Below are positions 32,251 through 39,196 of a stretch of DNA of 39,196 nt, in pieces. Positions within the stretch are counted from its first letter, which is position 1. Each line of letters begins with the position of its first letter. This DNA comes from Mycobacterium asiaticum (lineage in GTDB: Bacteria > Actinomycetota > Actinomycetes > Mycobacteriales > Mycobacteriaceae), in contig NZ_LZLQ01000026.1 in the NCBI RefSeq assembly GCF_001673315.1, positions 1 through 39,196 of the forward strand, read 5' to 3'. The notes under the pieces were generated by a model. That model saw only the letters and a program-made list of their open reading frames with translations. It was not told where the DNA came from and did not search any database. The translations under genes and the position numbers were made by a program.

Positions 32251-34374
32251 GTGACTGCCACAGTAGATTCCGCCCCAGCCGTCGACCGCGCAACACCGAT
32301 GCGACGGTCCGGTGGGCTGCTTGATCCGGTACTGCTGGTGCAGTCCCTGCCCGATGCGCTGCGCAAACTCGATCCGCGCACCCTCTGGCGCAACCCGGTC
32401 ATGTTCATCGTCGAGATCGGCGCCACCTGGTCGACCGTGCTGGCCTTCCGGGAAGAAACCTGGTTCAGCTGGCTCACTGTGTTCTGGCTCTGGCTCACAG
32501 TCGTTTTCGCCAATCTCGCCGAAGCCGTCGCCGAGGGCCGCGGCAAGGCACAAGCTGAGACCCTGCGTAAGACCAAGGCCGACACCGTTGCACACCGGCT
32601 GGGCTCCTCGGGCTTGACCGAAGACATCGCGGCGCCGCTGTTGCAGCAGGGCGACCTCGTGGTGGTTGCCGCCGGCGAGGTGATCCCTGGCGACGGCGAC
32701 GTGGTGGAAGGCATTGCCTCGGTTGATGAATCGGCGATCACCGGCGAATCGGCGCCGGTGATCCGGGAATCCGGCGGTGACCGGTCGTCGGTGACAGGAG
32801 GGACGACGGTGCTCTCGGACCGCATCGTCGTCAAGATCACCCAACAGCCCGGCCAGAGTTTCGTGGACCGGATGATCGCACTGGTCGAGGGCGCCAATCG
32901 ACAGAAGACGCCCAACGAAATCGCGCTGAACATCCTGCTCGCCGCACTGACGCTGATCTTCGTCTTCGCCGTGGCCACCCTGCAACCGCTGGCCATCTAC
33001 TCCAAAGCCGCCAACCCCGGGGTTGCGGACACCAACGCGCTGACTGGCGACGGAATCAGCGGCATCGTGTTGGTGGCGCTGCTGGTGTGCTTGATTCCCA
33101 CCACAATCGGGGCGTTGCTGTCGGCGATCGGCATCGCGGGGATGGACCGGCTGGTGCAGCGCAACGTGCTGGCAATGTCGGGCCGCGCGGTGGAAGCCGC
33201 GGGTGACGTGAACACCCTGCTGCTGGACAAGACCGGAACAATCACGTTGGGCAATCGCGAAGCGTCGCAATTCCTTCCGGTGGGTGGAGTCAGTGCCGAG
33301 GAACTGGCCGACAGTGCCCAGCTGTCCAGCCTGGCCGACGAGACCCCGGAGGGCCGCTCCATCGTTGTCTACGCCAAACAGGCCTACGGGTTGCGGGCCC
33401 GCACTCCCGGCGAGCTCGCCACCGCCTCCTGGGTGGAATTCACTGCGGTGACGAGGATGTCAGGGGTCGACGTGGATGGACGCCAGCTGCGTAAGGGTGC
33501 CGCGAGCTCGGTCGCCGACTGGGTCCAAGGCAGGGGTGGCTCCGTCCCCGCCGAACTCGGTCACATGGTGGATGGCATCTCCGCGGTCGGCGGGACCCCG
33601 CTGGTCGTGGCTGAGGCGGTGGGTGGAACCGCGCGGGTGCTCGGCGTCATCCACCTCAAAGACGTGGTGAAACAGGGTATGCGCGCCCGGTTCGACGCGA
33701 TGCGCCAGATGGGCATTCGCACGGTGATGATGACCGGTGATAATCCGTTGACTGCCAAGGCCATTGCGGATGAAGCCGGTGTGGACGACTTCCTCGCCGA
33801 AGCCACGCCGGAGGACAAGCTGATGCTGATCGAACGGGAACAGGAAGGCGGCCGTCTGGTCGCGATGACCGGCGACGGCACCAACGACGCCCCGGCACTG
33901 GCGCAGGCGGACGTGGGCGTGGCGATGAACACCGGCACCGCTGCCGCCAAGGAGGCCGGCAACATGGTCGACTTGGACTCCGACCCGACCAAGCTGATCG
34001 AGATCGTGGAGATCGGCAAGCAATTGCTGATCACCCGGGGCGCGCTGACCACATTTTCCATCGCGAACGACATCGCCAAGTATTTCGCGATCATTCCGGC
34101 GATGTTCGTCGTGCTGTTCCCCGGTCTGGACCTGCTGAACGTGATGCGTCTGCACAGCCCGCAATCGGCCATCCTTTCGGCGGTGGTGTTCAACGCCGTC
34201 GTGATCGTCGCGTTGATCCCGCTGGCGCTGCGCGGGGTGCGGTATACGCCGAGTCGTGCATCGAAACTGTTGAGCCGCAACCTGTATCTGTATGGCCTGG
34301 GCGGGCTCGCTGCACCGTTCGTCGGCATCAAATTGATCGATCTGGGCGTTCAGCTACTTCCGGGAGTGTCCTAG
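32251..34374 (+). CDS. kdpB: KdpB, P-type ATPase subunit
   Basis: 707 residues; hydrolyses ATP to drive K+ uptake through KdpA. Motifs: ITGESAPV at 163-170 (the actuator TGES loop, whose Ser167 corresponds to the inhibitory phosphorylation site of E. coli KdpB), the phosphorylated Asp326 in [23 protein letters not shown], and [20 protein letters not shown]. The membrane signature [18 protein letters not shown] is present. The start is GTG, three bases after the kdpA stop. Intact and normal in length. Confidence 0.97.
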   Translation: MTATVDSAPAVDRATPMRRSGGLLDPVLLVQSLPDALRKLDPRTLWRNPVMFIVEIGATWSTVLAFREETWFSWLTVFWLWLTVVFANLAEAVAEGRGKAQAETLRKTKADTVAHRLGSSGLTEDIAAPLLQQGDLVVVAAGEVIPGDGDVVEGIASVDESAITGESAPVIRESGGDRSSVTGGTTVLSDRIVVKITQQPGQSFVDRMIALVEGANRQKTPNEIALNILLAALTLIFVFAVATLQPLAIYSKAANPGVADTNALTGDGISGIVLVALLVCLIPTTIGALLSAIGIAGMDRLVQRNVLAMSGRAVEAAGDVNTLLLDKTGTITLGNREASQFLPVGGVSAEELADSAQLSSLADETPEGRSIVVYAKQAYGLRARTPGELATASWVEFTAVTRMSGVDVDGRQLRKGAASSVADWVQGRGGSVPAELGHMVDGISAVGGTPLVVAEAVGGTARVLGVIHLKDVVKQGMRARFDAMRQMGIRTVMMTGDNPLTAKAIADEAGVDDFLAEATPEDKLMLIEREQEGGRLVAMTGDGTNDAPALAQADVGVAMNTGTAAAKEAGNMVDLDSDPTKLIEIVEIGKQLLITRGALTTFSIANDIAKYFAIIPAMFVVLFPGLDLLNVMRLHSPQSAILSAVVFNAVVIVALIPLALRGVRYTPSRASKLLSRNLYLYGLGGLAAPFVGIKLIDLGVQLLPGVS

Positions 34375-34376
34375 CC

Positions 34377-35270
34377 ATGCTGCGTCGATATTGGGCCGCA
34401 CTGCGCGCGCTGCTGGTGTTCACCGTCGTGCTCGGCATGGGGTATCCGCTGTTGGTGTGGTTGGTCGGCTGGATTCCGGGCCTGCACGGCAATGCGCAGG
34501 GGTCTCTCGTCCAGGCCAGAGGCCAAGTGGTGGGTAGCCGCCTGCTCGGGCAGTCGTACCTCGATGCCGCCGGTAACCCACTCCCCCAGTACTTTCAGGG
34601 ACGTCCCTCGACCGGAAGCTATGACCCGATGGCCAGCGGCGGTGGCAACTTGGGACCGGAGAGCGTCGTCGACACCCCGGCCGGCATCGGCCCTACCGAC
34701 CCGGGTTTCAAATCCAGTTTCAGACCCAGCCTGCTCACCCTGGTTTGTTCACGCAGCGCGGCCGTGGCGAAACTGGAGGGTGTTGACGGGTCCCGTCCGT
34801 TCTGTACCGGAGGCGGTGTCGGTGCGGTGTTGTCGGTGATCGGCCCCCGCGACGCGCGTGGGTACGTGACCCAACCGGTCAGAGTGGTCAGCGTCAACGA
34901 GCCATGCACTTCGACTCGGCGACCGTTTCTGGATCTGTATGAGGGCGTCCGGGTGCAGTGCGCGGCAGTGGGCGAGGACTACTCAGATGGTCAGATCGTG
35001 CCAATCCGGGGCGTCGCGTCCGCGCATCCCCGCGTTCCGGCCGACGCCGTCACCGCCAGCGGCAGCGGACTGGATCCCGACATCTCGCCGGCCTACGCCG
35101 ATCTGCAGATCCCGAGGGTGGCCCGGTCACGGCATGTCGGCGCGGACCAGATTCGCGAGGTTGTGATGGCGCACCAAACGGGGCGTACCTTCGGTGTGTT
35201 CGGCGAGCCCACAGTGAATGTGCTGCAGACCAATCTCGAACTGGACCGCAGGTATCCCGTCGCGAATTAA
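34377..35270 (+). CDS. kdpC: KdpC, enlarged form with a Cys-containing insertion
   Basis: 297 residues, about 100 more than usual KdpC. KdpC is a single-span outer subunit that helps KdpB and KdpA work together. The N-terminal span is LLVFTVVLGMGYPLLVWLVG. The conserved core RPSTGSYDPMASGGGNLGPE (about 76-95) and VPADAVTASGSGLDPDISPA (about 220-239), with the C-terminal FGVFGEPTVNVLQTNLELDR, are all present. Between the two core blocks lie about 120 residues where the family has about 25; this insert has four Cys (about 124, 143, 177, 195), which could form two disulfides outside the cell. It reads in frame without stop, so it is a real insertion and not a fusion artefact. Confidence 0.93.
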   Translation: MLRRYWAALRALLVFTVVLGMGYPLLVWLVGWIPGLHGNAQGSLVQARGQVVGSRLLGQSYLDAAGNPLPQYFQGRPSTGSYDPMASGGGNLGPESVVDTPAGIGPTDPGFKSSFRPSLLTLVCSRSAAVAKLEGVDGSRPFCTGGGVGAVLSVIGPRDARGYVTQPVRVVSVNEPCTSTRRPFLDLYEGVRVQCAAVGEDYSDGQIVPIRGVASAHPRVPADAVTASGSGLDPDISPAYADLQIPRVARSRHVGADQIREVVMAHQTGRTFGVFGEPTVNVLQTNLELDRRYPVAN

Positions 35271-35293
35271 CCTGGTAGGTGGATGATATTCAG

Positions 35294-37834
35294 GTGACCG
35301 AGCCCAGCTGCGCAGATCGCCGCAAACGTGGTGAGTTGCGCATCTACCTCGGTGCGGCACCAGGCGTCGGCAAAACGTACGCGATGCTCGGCGAGGCGCA
35401 CCGGCGTCTGGTACGCGGCACCGACCTGGTGGCGGCCGTGGTGGAGACTCACGGGCGCGCGAAAACCGCTGAGCTGCTTGACGGCATCGAAGCGGTTCCC
35501 CCGCGCTATGTGGACTACCGCGGCGGCAGCTTCGCCGAACTGGACGTGCCCGCCGTGCTTGCGCGCCACCCGCAGGTGGTTCTGGTCGACGAATTGGCCC
35601 ACACCAACACCCCGGGCTGCAAAAATCCCAAGCGCTGGCAAGACGTCGAAGAGCTGCTCGACGCCGGCATCGATGTGATCTCCACCGTCAACGTCCAGCA
35701 CCTGGAAAGCCTCAATGACGTGGTCGCCCAGATAACCGGCATCGAACAACAGGAGACAGTTCCCGATTCCGTTGTGCGGCAGGCCGCACAGGTAGAGTTG
35801 ATCGACATCACGCCGGAAGCGTTGCGCCGCCGGCTTTCCCACGGGAACGTATATTCTCCGGACCGCATCGATGCGGCGCTGTCGAATTATTTCCGGCGCG
35901 GAAACCTGACCGCGTTGCGGGAATTGGCGTTGCTGTGGCTGGCTGACCAGGTCGACATGGCGCTGGCCAAGTATCGCGCCGCGAACAAGATCACGGACAC
36001 CTGGGAGGCCCGCGAACGCGTCGTCGTCGCGGTGACCGGTGGACCGGAGTCGGAGACGTTGGTGCGACGGGCATCCCGGATCGCCTCCAAAGCGAGCGCC
36101 GAACTCATGGTGGTGCACATAGTCCGCGGCGATGGGCTGGCCGGTCTGTCCGAGGCCCGACTGGCAAAGCTGCGTGAGCTGGCAAACAGTCTCGACGCCT
36201 CGCTGCACACCGTACTCGGTGACGATGTGCCGCTAGCACTGCTGGATTTCGCTAGGGAGATCAACGCAACCCAGCTGGTGATCGGCACCTCCCGTCGGTC
36301 ACGGTGGGCGCGCATGTTCGACGAGGGCATCGGCTCGGCGATCGTGGAGCGCTCCGGCAAAATCGACGTACACATGGTCACCCATGAGGAAGCCAATCGA
36401 CGTTATCGACGTTCGGTTGTGCCACCACGGGAACGGCGGGTGCTGTCGTGGCTGGCGGCGTTCATCGTGCCATCACTGATCTGCGCGGTGACCGTGGGCG
36501 TGCTGGACCCGTACCTGGACAACGGCGGTGAAAGTGCCCTGTTCTTTGTCGGGGTCCTGTCGGTGGGGTTGTTGGGAGGTGTTGCGCCGGCGGTACTTTC
36601 AGCGGCGCTGTCGGGGTTGCTGTTGAACTACTTTCTGACCAGCCCTCGGCATAGCTTCACCATCGCCGAGCCCGACAACGCGGTGACCGAGTTGGTTCTG
36701 CTACTTATCGCGGTGGCGGTCGCGGTTCTTGTTGACGCTGCGACCAAACGCGCGCGGGAAGCCCGGCGCGCGTCCCAGGAAGCAGAACTGTTGACGTTGT
36801 TCGCGGGGTCGGTGTTGCGCGGGGCCGACCTGGAGACGCTGCTGGAGCGGGTGCGCGAGACATACTCCCAGCGCGCGGTCACCATGCTCCGGGAGGGCAG
36901 CTCCGGTGTTCGTGTGGTGGCTTCGGTGGGTAAGCAGCCCTGTACGACAGTGGATTCCGCCGATACGGCCATCGAGGTCGGTGACGACGAATTCTGGATG
37001 TTGATGGCAGGACGGAAGTTGTCGGCGCGCGACCGTCGAGTGCTCGGTGCGGTGGCCAACCAAGCGGCCGGTTTGATCCGCCAGCGCGAACTTGCGAAGG
37101 AAGCCGGCCGAACCGAGGCGATCGTGCGGGCTGATGAGTTGCGCCGGTCGCTGCTTTCTGCGGTCAGCCACGACTTGCGGACTCCGCTAGCGGCGGCGAA
37201 AGTCTCGGTCTCTAGCCTGCGTGCCGGGGATGTGGCGTTCTCCCCCTCCGATACCGCAGAGCTGTTGGCGACCACCGAGGAGTCCATCGATCAGCTCACC
37301 GCGCTGGTAGGAAATCTGCTTGATTCGTCTCGGCTGGCCGCAGGCGTAGTGCGACCGGAGCTTCATCGGGTGTATCTCGAAGAGGTGGCGCAACGCGCGC
37401 TGGTAAGCATTGGCAAGGGAACGACGGGGTTCTACCGATCCGCGATCGACCGCGTCAAGGTCGACGTCGCGGACGAGGTGGTGGTGGCCGATGCCGGGCT
37501 GCTGGAGCGGGTGCTGGCCAACCTCATTGACAACGCGCTGCGCTACGCGCCCGACTGTCCGGTGCGGGTCAATGCGGGTCGGGTAGGTGATCGAGTGTTG
37601 ATCAATGTGATCGACGAGGGTCCCGGGATCCCGCCCGGCGCCGAGGAACAGGTATTCGGGGCGTTTCAGCGACTTGGGGATCACGACAACACCACCGGTG
37701 TGGGCCTTGGGATGTCGGTGGCGAGGGGATTCGTCGAGGCAATGGGTGGTGTGATCGCGGCCAGTGATACCCCGGGCGGCGGGCTCACTGTCGTGGTGGA
37801 TCTTGCCGCCCCAGCGCGGGATGCCGAACAATGA
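35294..37834 (+). CDS. kdpD: KdpD sensor histidine kinase
   Basis: 846 residues. The N-terminal KdpD domain has a Walker A, YLGAAPGVGKTYAM (about 18-31), and VVLVDELAHTNTPG. A universal-stress-like domain follows (VVVAVTGGPESETLV to GTSRRSRWARMF), then about four membrane spans (390-485), a GAF-like part, the phosphorylated His (about 626) in AVSHDLRTPLAAAK, and an ATP-binding domain with LIDNALRYAP and DEGPGIPPG. It senses low K+ or turgor and controls KdpE. GTG 35294 is used because AGGTGG precedes it; GTG 35279 would add five residues. Its stop overlaps the kdpE start. Confidence 0.96.
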   Translation: MTEPSCADRRKRGELRIYLGAAPGVGKTYAMLGEAHRRLVRGTDLVAAVVETHGRAKTAELLDGIEAVPPRYVDYRGGSFAELDVPAVLARHPQVVLVDELAHTNTPGCKNPKRWQDVEELLDAGIDVISTVNVQHLESLNDVVAQITGIEQQETVPDSVVRQAAQVELIDITPEALRRRLSHGNVYSPDRIDAALSNYFRRGNLTALRELALLWLADQVDMALAKYRAANKITDTWEARERVVVAVTGGPESETLVRRASRIASKASAELMVVHIVRGDGLAGLSEARLAKLRELANSLDASLHTVLGDDVPLALLDFAREINATQLVIGTSRRSRWARMFDEGIGSAIVERSGKIDVHMVTHEEANRRYRRSVVPPRERRVLSWLAAFIVPSLICAVTVGVLDPYLDNGGESALFFVGVLSVGLLGGVAPAVLSAALSGLLLNYFLTSPRHSFTIAEPDNAVTELVLLLIAVAVAVLVDAATKRAREARRASQEAELLTLFAGSVLRGADLETLLERVRETYSQRAVTMLREGSSGVRVVASVGKQPCTTVDSADTAIEVGDDEFWMLMAGRKLSARDRRVLGAVANQAAGLIRQRELAKEAGRTEAIVRADELRRSLLSAVSHDLRTPLAAAKVSVSSLRAGDVAFSPSDTAELLATTEESIDQLTALVGNLLDSSRLAAGVVRPELHRVYLEEVAQRALVSIGKGTTGFYRSAIDRVKVDVADEVVVADAGLLERVLANLIDNALRYAPDCPVRVNAGRVGDRVLINVIDEGPGIPPGAEEQVFGAFQRLGDHDNTTGVGLGMSVARGFVEAMGGVIAASDTPGGGLTVVVDLAAPARDAEQ

Positions 37835-38511
37835 CCCGGGTTCTGGTGATCGACGACGAGCCGCACATTCTGCGTGCGTTGCGAATCAACCTGATTGCGC
37901 GCGGCTATGAGGTGATCACCGCGTCGACGGGCGCGGGGGCATTGCGGGCTGCGGCCGAGCACCCGCCGGATGTGGTGATCCTCGATCTTGGGTTGCCCGA
38001 CATCTCCGGGATCGACGTGCTGGCCGGACTGCGCGGTTGGCTCACCGCACCCGTGATTGTGCTGTCGGCGCGCACCGATTCGTCCGACAAGGTTGAGGCG
38101 CTGGATGCCGGCGCCGACGACTACGTGACGAAACCCTTTGGGATGGACGAGTTCCTCGCCCGGCTACGGGCCGCGGTGCGCCGTAACGCCGCGGCATCGG
38201 AGTTGGATCAACCAGTCGTCGAAACCTCCTCATTTACTGTCGATTTGGCCGCAAAGAAGGTCACCAGAGGTGGTGCGGAGGTGCATCTGACACCGACCGA
38301 ATGGGGCATGCTGGAGATGCTGGTTCGCAACCGGGGCAAGCTGGTGGGTCGCGAGGAGCTTCTTCGAGAGGTGTGGGGGCCCGCTTATGCGACCGAAACA
38401 CATTACCTGCGAGTCTATTTGGCCCAGCTGCGGCGCAAACTCGAGGACGACCCGTCGCATCCCAAACATTTGCTGACCGAGTCCGGGATGGGTTACCGCT
38501 TCGAGGTATAA
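37831..38511 (+). CDS. kdpE: KdpE response regulator
   Basis: 226 residues, OmpR/PhoB type. The receiver has acidic residues 8-9, phosphorylated Asp52 in VVILDLGLPDISG, and Lys101 in YVTKPFG. The winged helix has LTPTEWGMLEMLVRNRGKLV and the ending ESGMGYRFEV. It should activate kdpFABC under K+ limitation. ATGA overlap with kdpD. It closes the potassium locus. Confidence 0.96.
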   Translation: MTRVLVIDDEPHILRALRINLIARGYEVITASTGAGALRAAAEHPPDVVILDLGLPDISGIDVLAGLRGWLTAPVIVLSARTDSSDKVEALDAGADDYVTKPFGMDEFLARLRAAVRRNAAASELDQPVVETSSFTVDLAAKKVTRGGAEVHLTPTEWGMLEMLVRNRGKLVGREELLREVWGPAYATETHYLRVYLAQLRRKLEDDPSHPKHLLTESGMGYRFEV

Positions 38512-38682
38512 CCCCGGGAGCGGGGGTGCCGGTCGGGGTCGGGAGGCGCCAGCCGGTTGAGTTGAGCCGGGTGGCGCCAGGTGACGGTGGGCCAGGGCGC
38601 GGGATTGCTACGGGGTGCACGTTGCCCCTTTGTCCCTCTGCCCCTCTGCCCCTTACCGCGCTACCGAAGCATGTTCCTCTTT

Positions 38683-38719
38683 GCCCGGCTTGTAGCGACA
38701 ACCTTCAATCGAGCGACAA
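38683..38719 (+). repeat. 37-bp inverted repeat, left copy
   Basis: From GCCCGGCTTGTAGCGACAAC onward, this stretch is the exact reverse complement of 39160-39196. It includes two copies of the submotif AGCGACAA about 20 bases apart, which looks like a protein-binding array of the kind found at some insertion-sequence ends. It lies 172 bases after kdpE. Confidence 0.85.
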
Positions 38720-38775
38720 ACAGCATGAATGCGCGCTGACTGGCGACGGATCGATGCCCATGGCACGGTTCAACG

Positions 38776-39099
38776 ATGAAACTTTGCCTACGAGGAACGG
38801 AGCTGCGCTACGTGCTCACCTGGCAGCTGGCGCTGCATGGGCCCGCGACTATCCGTGAGTTGATCGATGCCCTTGAGTACCACGGGTTTTGCGTCAACGG
38901 CCGAGCGTCAAAGGCGATCTCGGACGCGTTGCGTTGGGAGATCGGACGGGGCCGGGTGCGCCGGCTCCGGCGGGGTCGATACGGACCGCTGGAATTTCCA
39001 CGCGGCACCGAACACCGAATCCATCAGCGTGTGCTGACTTTGCGGGCCGAAGCAAGGCGTCTGCGGAGGTCTGAGGATCGCGGTGAGTGGTTTGGCTGA
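38776..39099 (+). CDS. Small winged-helix-like conserved mycobacterial protein
   Basis: 107 residues, basic. The first 65 look like a winged helix: WQLALHGPATIRELIDALEY, then VNGRASKAISDALRWEIGRG and the wing RVRRLRRGRYGPLEF. The tail is helical and Arg-rich. I recall similar small mycobacterial proteins but no assigned function. It is enclosed by the perfect 37-bp inverted repeats, so it may belong to a small repeat-flanked unit. The ATG has only a weak ribosome-binding site. DNA binding is inferred from the fold alone. Confidence 0.6.
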   Translation: MKLCLRGTELRYVLTWQLALHGPATIRELIDALEYHGFCVNGRASKAISDALRWEIGRGRVRRLRRGRYGPLEFPRGTEHRIHQRVLTLRAEARRLRRSEDRGEWFG

Positions 39100-39159
39100 T
39101 TGTCGCTACGGTCGGGCAAAGTGAGATGTCCGGACATAGGGGTTGTCCCGCATCCAGCA

Positions 39160-39196
39160 TTGTCGCTCGATTGAAGGTTGTCGCTACAAGCCGGGC
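39160..39196 (-). repeat. 37-bp inverted repeat, right copy, ends at window edge
   Basis: A perfect inverted match to the left copy. A further TTGTCGCTAC stands at about 39102, giving three such motifs on this side. Since the sequence stops exactly at the last matching base, the true length is unknown, and the end may reflect an assembly break in a repeat. Confidence 0.85.

Noticed and set aside
31114..33270. 718-residue minus-strand frame opposite kdpA/kdpB
   Set aside because: The plus strand encodes complete KdpA and KdpB with all motifs; the antisense frame is His/Gln/Gly-rich with no domain, a typical high-GC shadow.
38600..38660. CCCCTCTG/CCCCTTT tandem tract as a minisatellite
   Set aside because: Only a few imperfect short units; low-complexity sequence is enough to explain it.

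Overview
The window comes from a mycobacterium, most likely a slow-growing non-tuberculous species (inference). A PE/PPE pair with a PPE-SVP tail, a PGRS-type glycine-rich repeat protein, a WS/DGAT acyltransferase, a very close TrcR/TrcS pair and a KdpFABC-DE set all point there. It is not the M. tuberculosis H37Rv arrangement, because here trcR-trcS-kdpF-A-B-C-D-E all run on one strand.

Layout. (1) 1-2.0 kb: the inner part of a medium-chain dehydrogenase gene on the minus strand, broken after about 80 bases and followed directly by a PGRS-type open frame with no PE domain. (2) 2.1-13.3 kb, chromosomal metabolic genes: a cytochrome P450 with an overlapping TetR regulator; a PucR-type regulator divergent from an acyltransferase, SnoaL-like and arylsulfatase row; a PF10118 di-iron-type protein; and an AraC-type regulator. 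(3) 13.776-24.915 kb: an 11.1 kb integrated element in the 3' part of a tRNA-Leu(UAA) gene, bounded by a 44-bp direct repeat with two mismatches. (4) 25.3-27.4 kb: a PE-PPE pair. (5) 27.9-38.5 kb: trcRS and the kdp potassium-uptake locus with its own sensor kinase and response regulator. (6) 38.7-39.2 kb: a small DNA-binding-like gene between perfect 37-bp inverted repeats, the second of which ends exactly at the window edge.

The element is the most interesting part. Its core has a tyrosine integrase, a small serine recombinase, an excisionase-like gene, a truncated primase-polymerase, a zinc-motif HGG phage protein and a second HTH gene coupled to an unknown Cys-containing protein. Divergent from these is a full-length actinophage-type major capsid protein. 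No portal, protease, large terminase or tail gene is present, so it resembles a phage satellite or strongly reduced prophage. Both ends carry modification-dependent-type restriction cargo: a GmrSD-like DUF262/DUF1524 protein next to attL, and Mrr plus a ScoMcrA-head/sulfur-binding-like/DUF3883 protein next to attR. Between two core genes lies a probable structured RNA with a tRNA-Met-like anticodon arm and a U-tract terminator hairpin.

How the parts may work together (inference): the element would integrate at tRNA-Leu, protect the host from phages with modified DNA through three nucleases, and use its own capsid gene when mobilised. In the kdp locus, KdpD and KdpE would sense low K+ or turgor and drive kdpFABC. 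TrcRS lies immediately upstream on the same strand. Gene starts were chosen from ribosome-binding sites, overlaps and family length. All family assignments come from reading motifs, with no database search.
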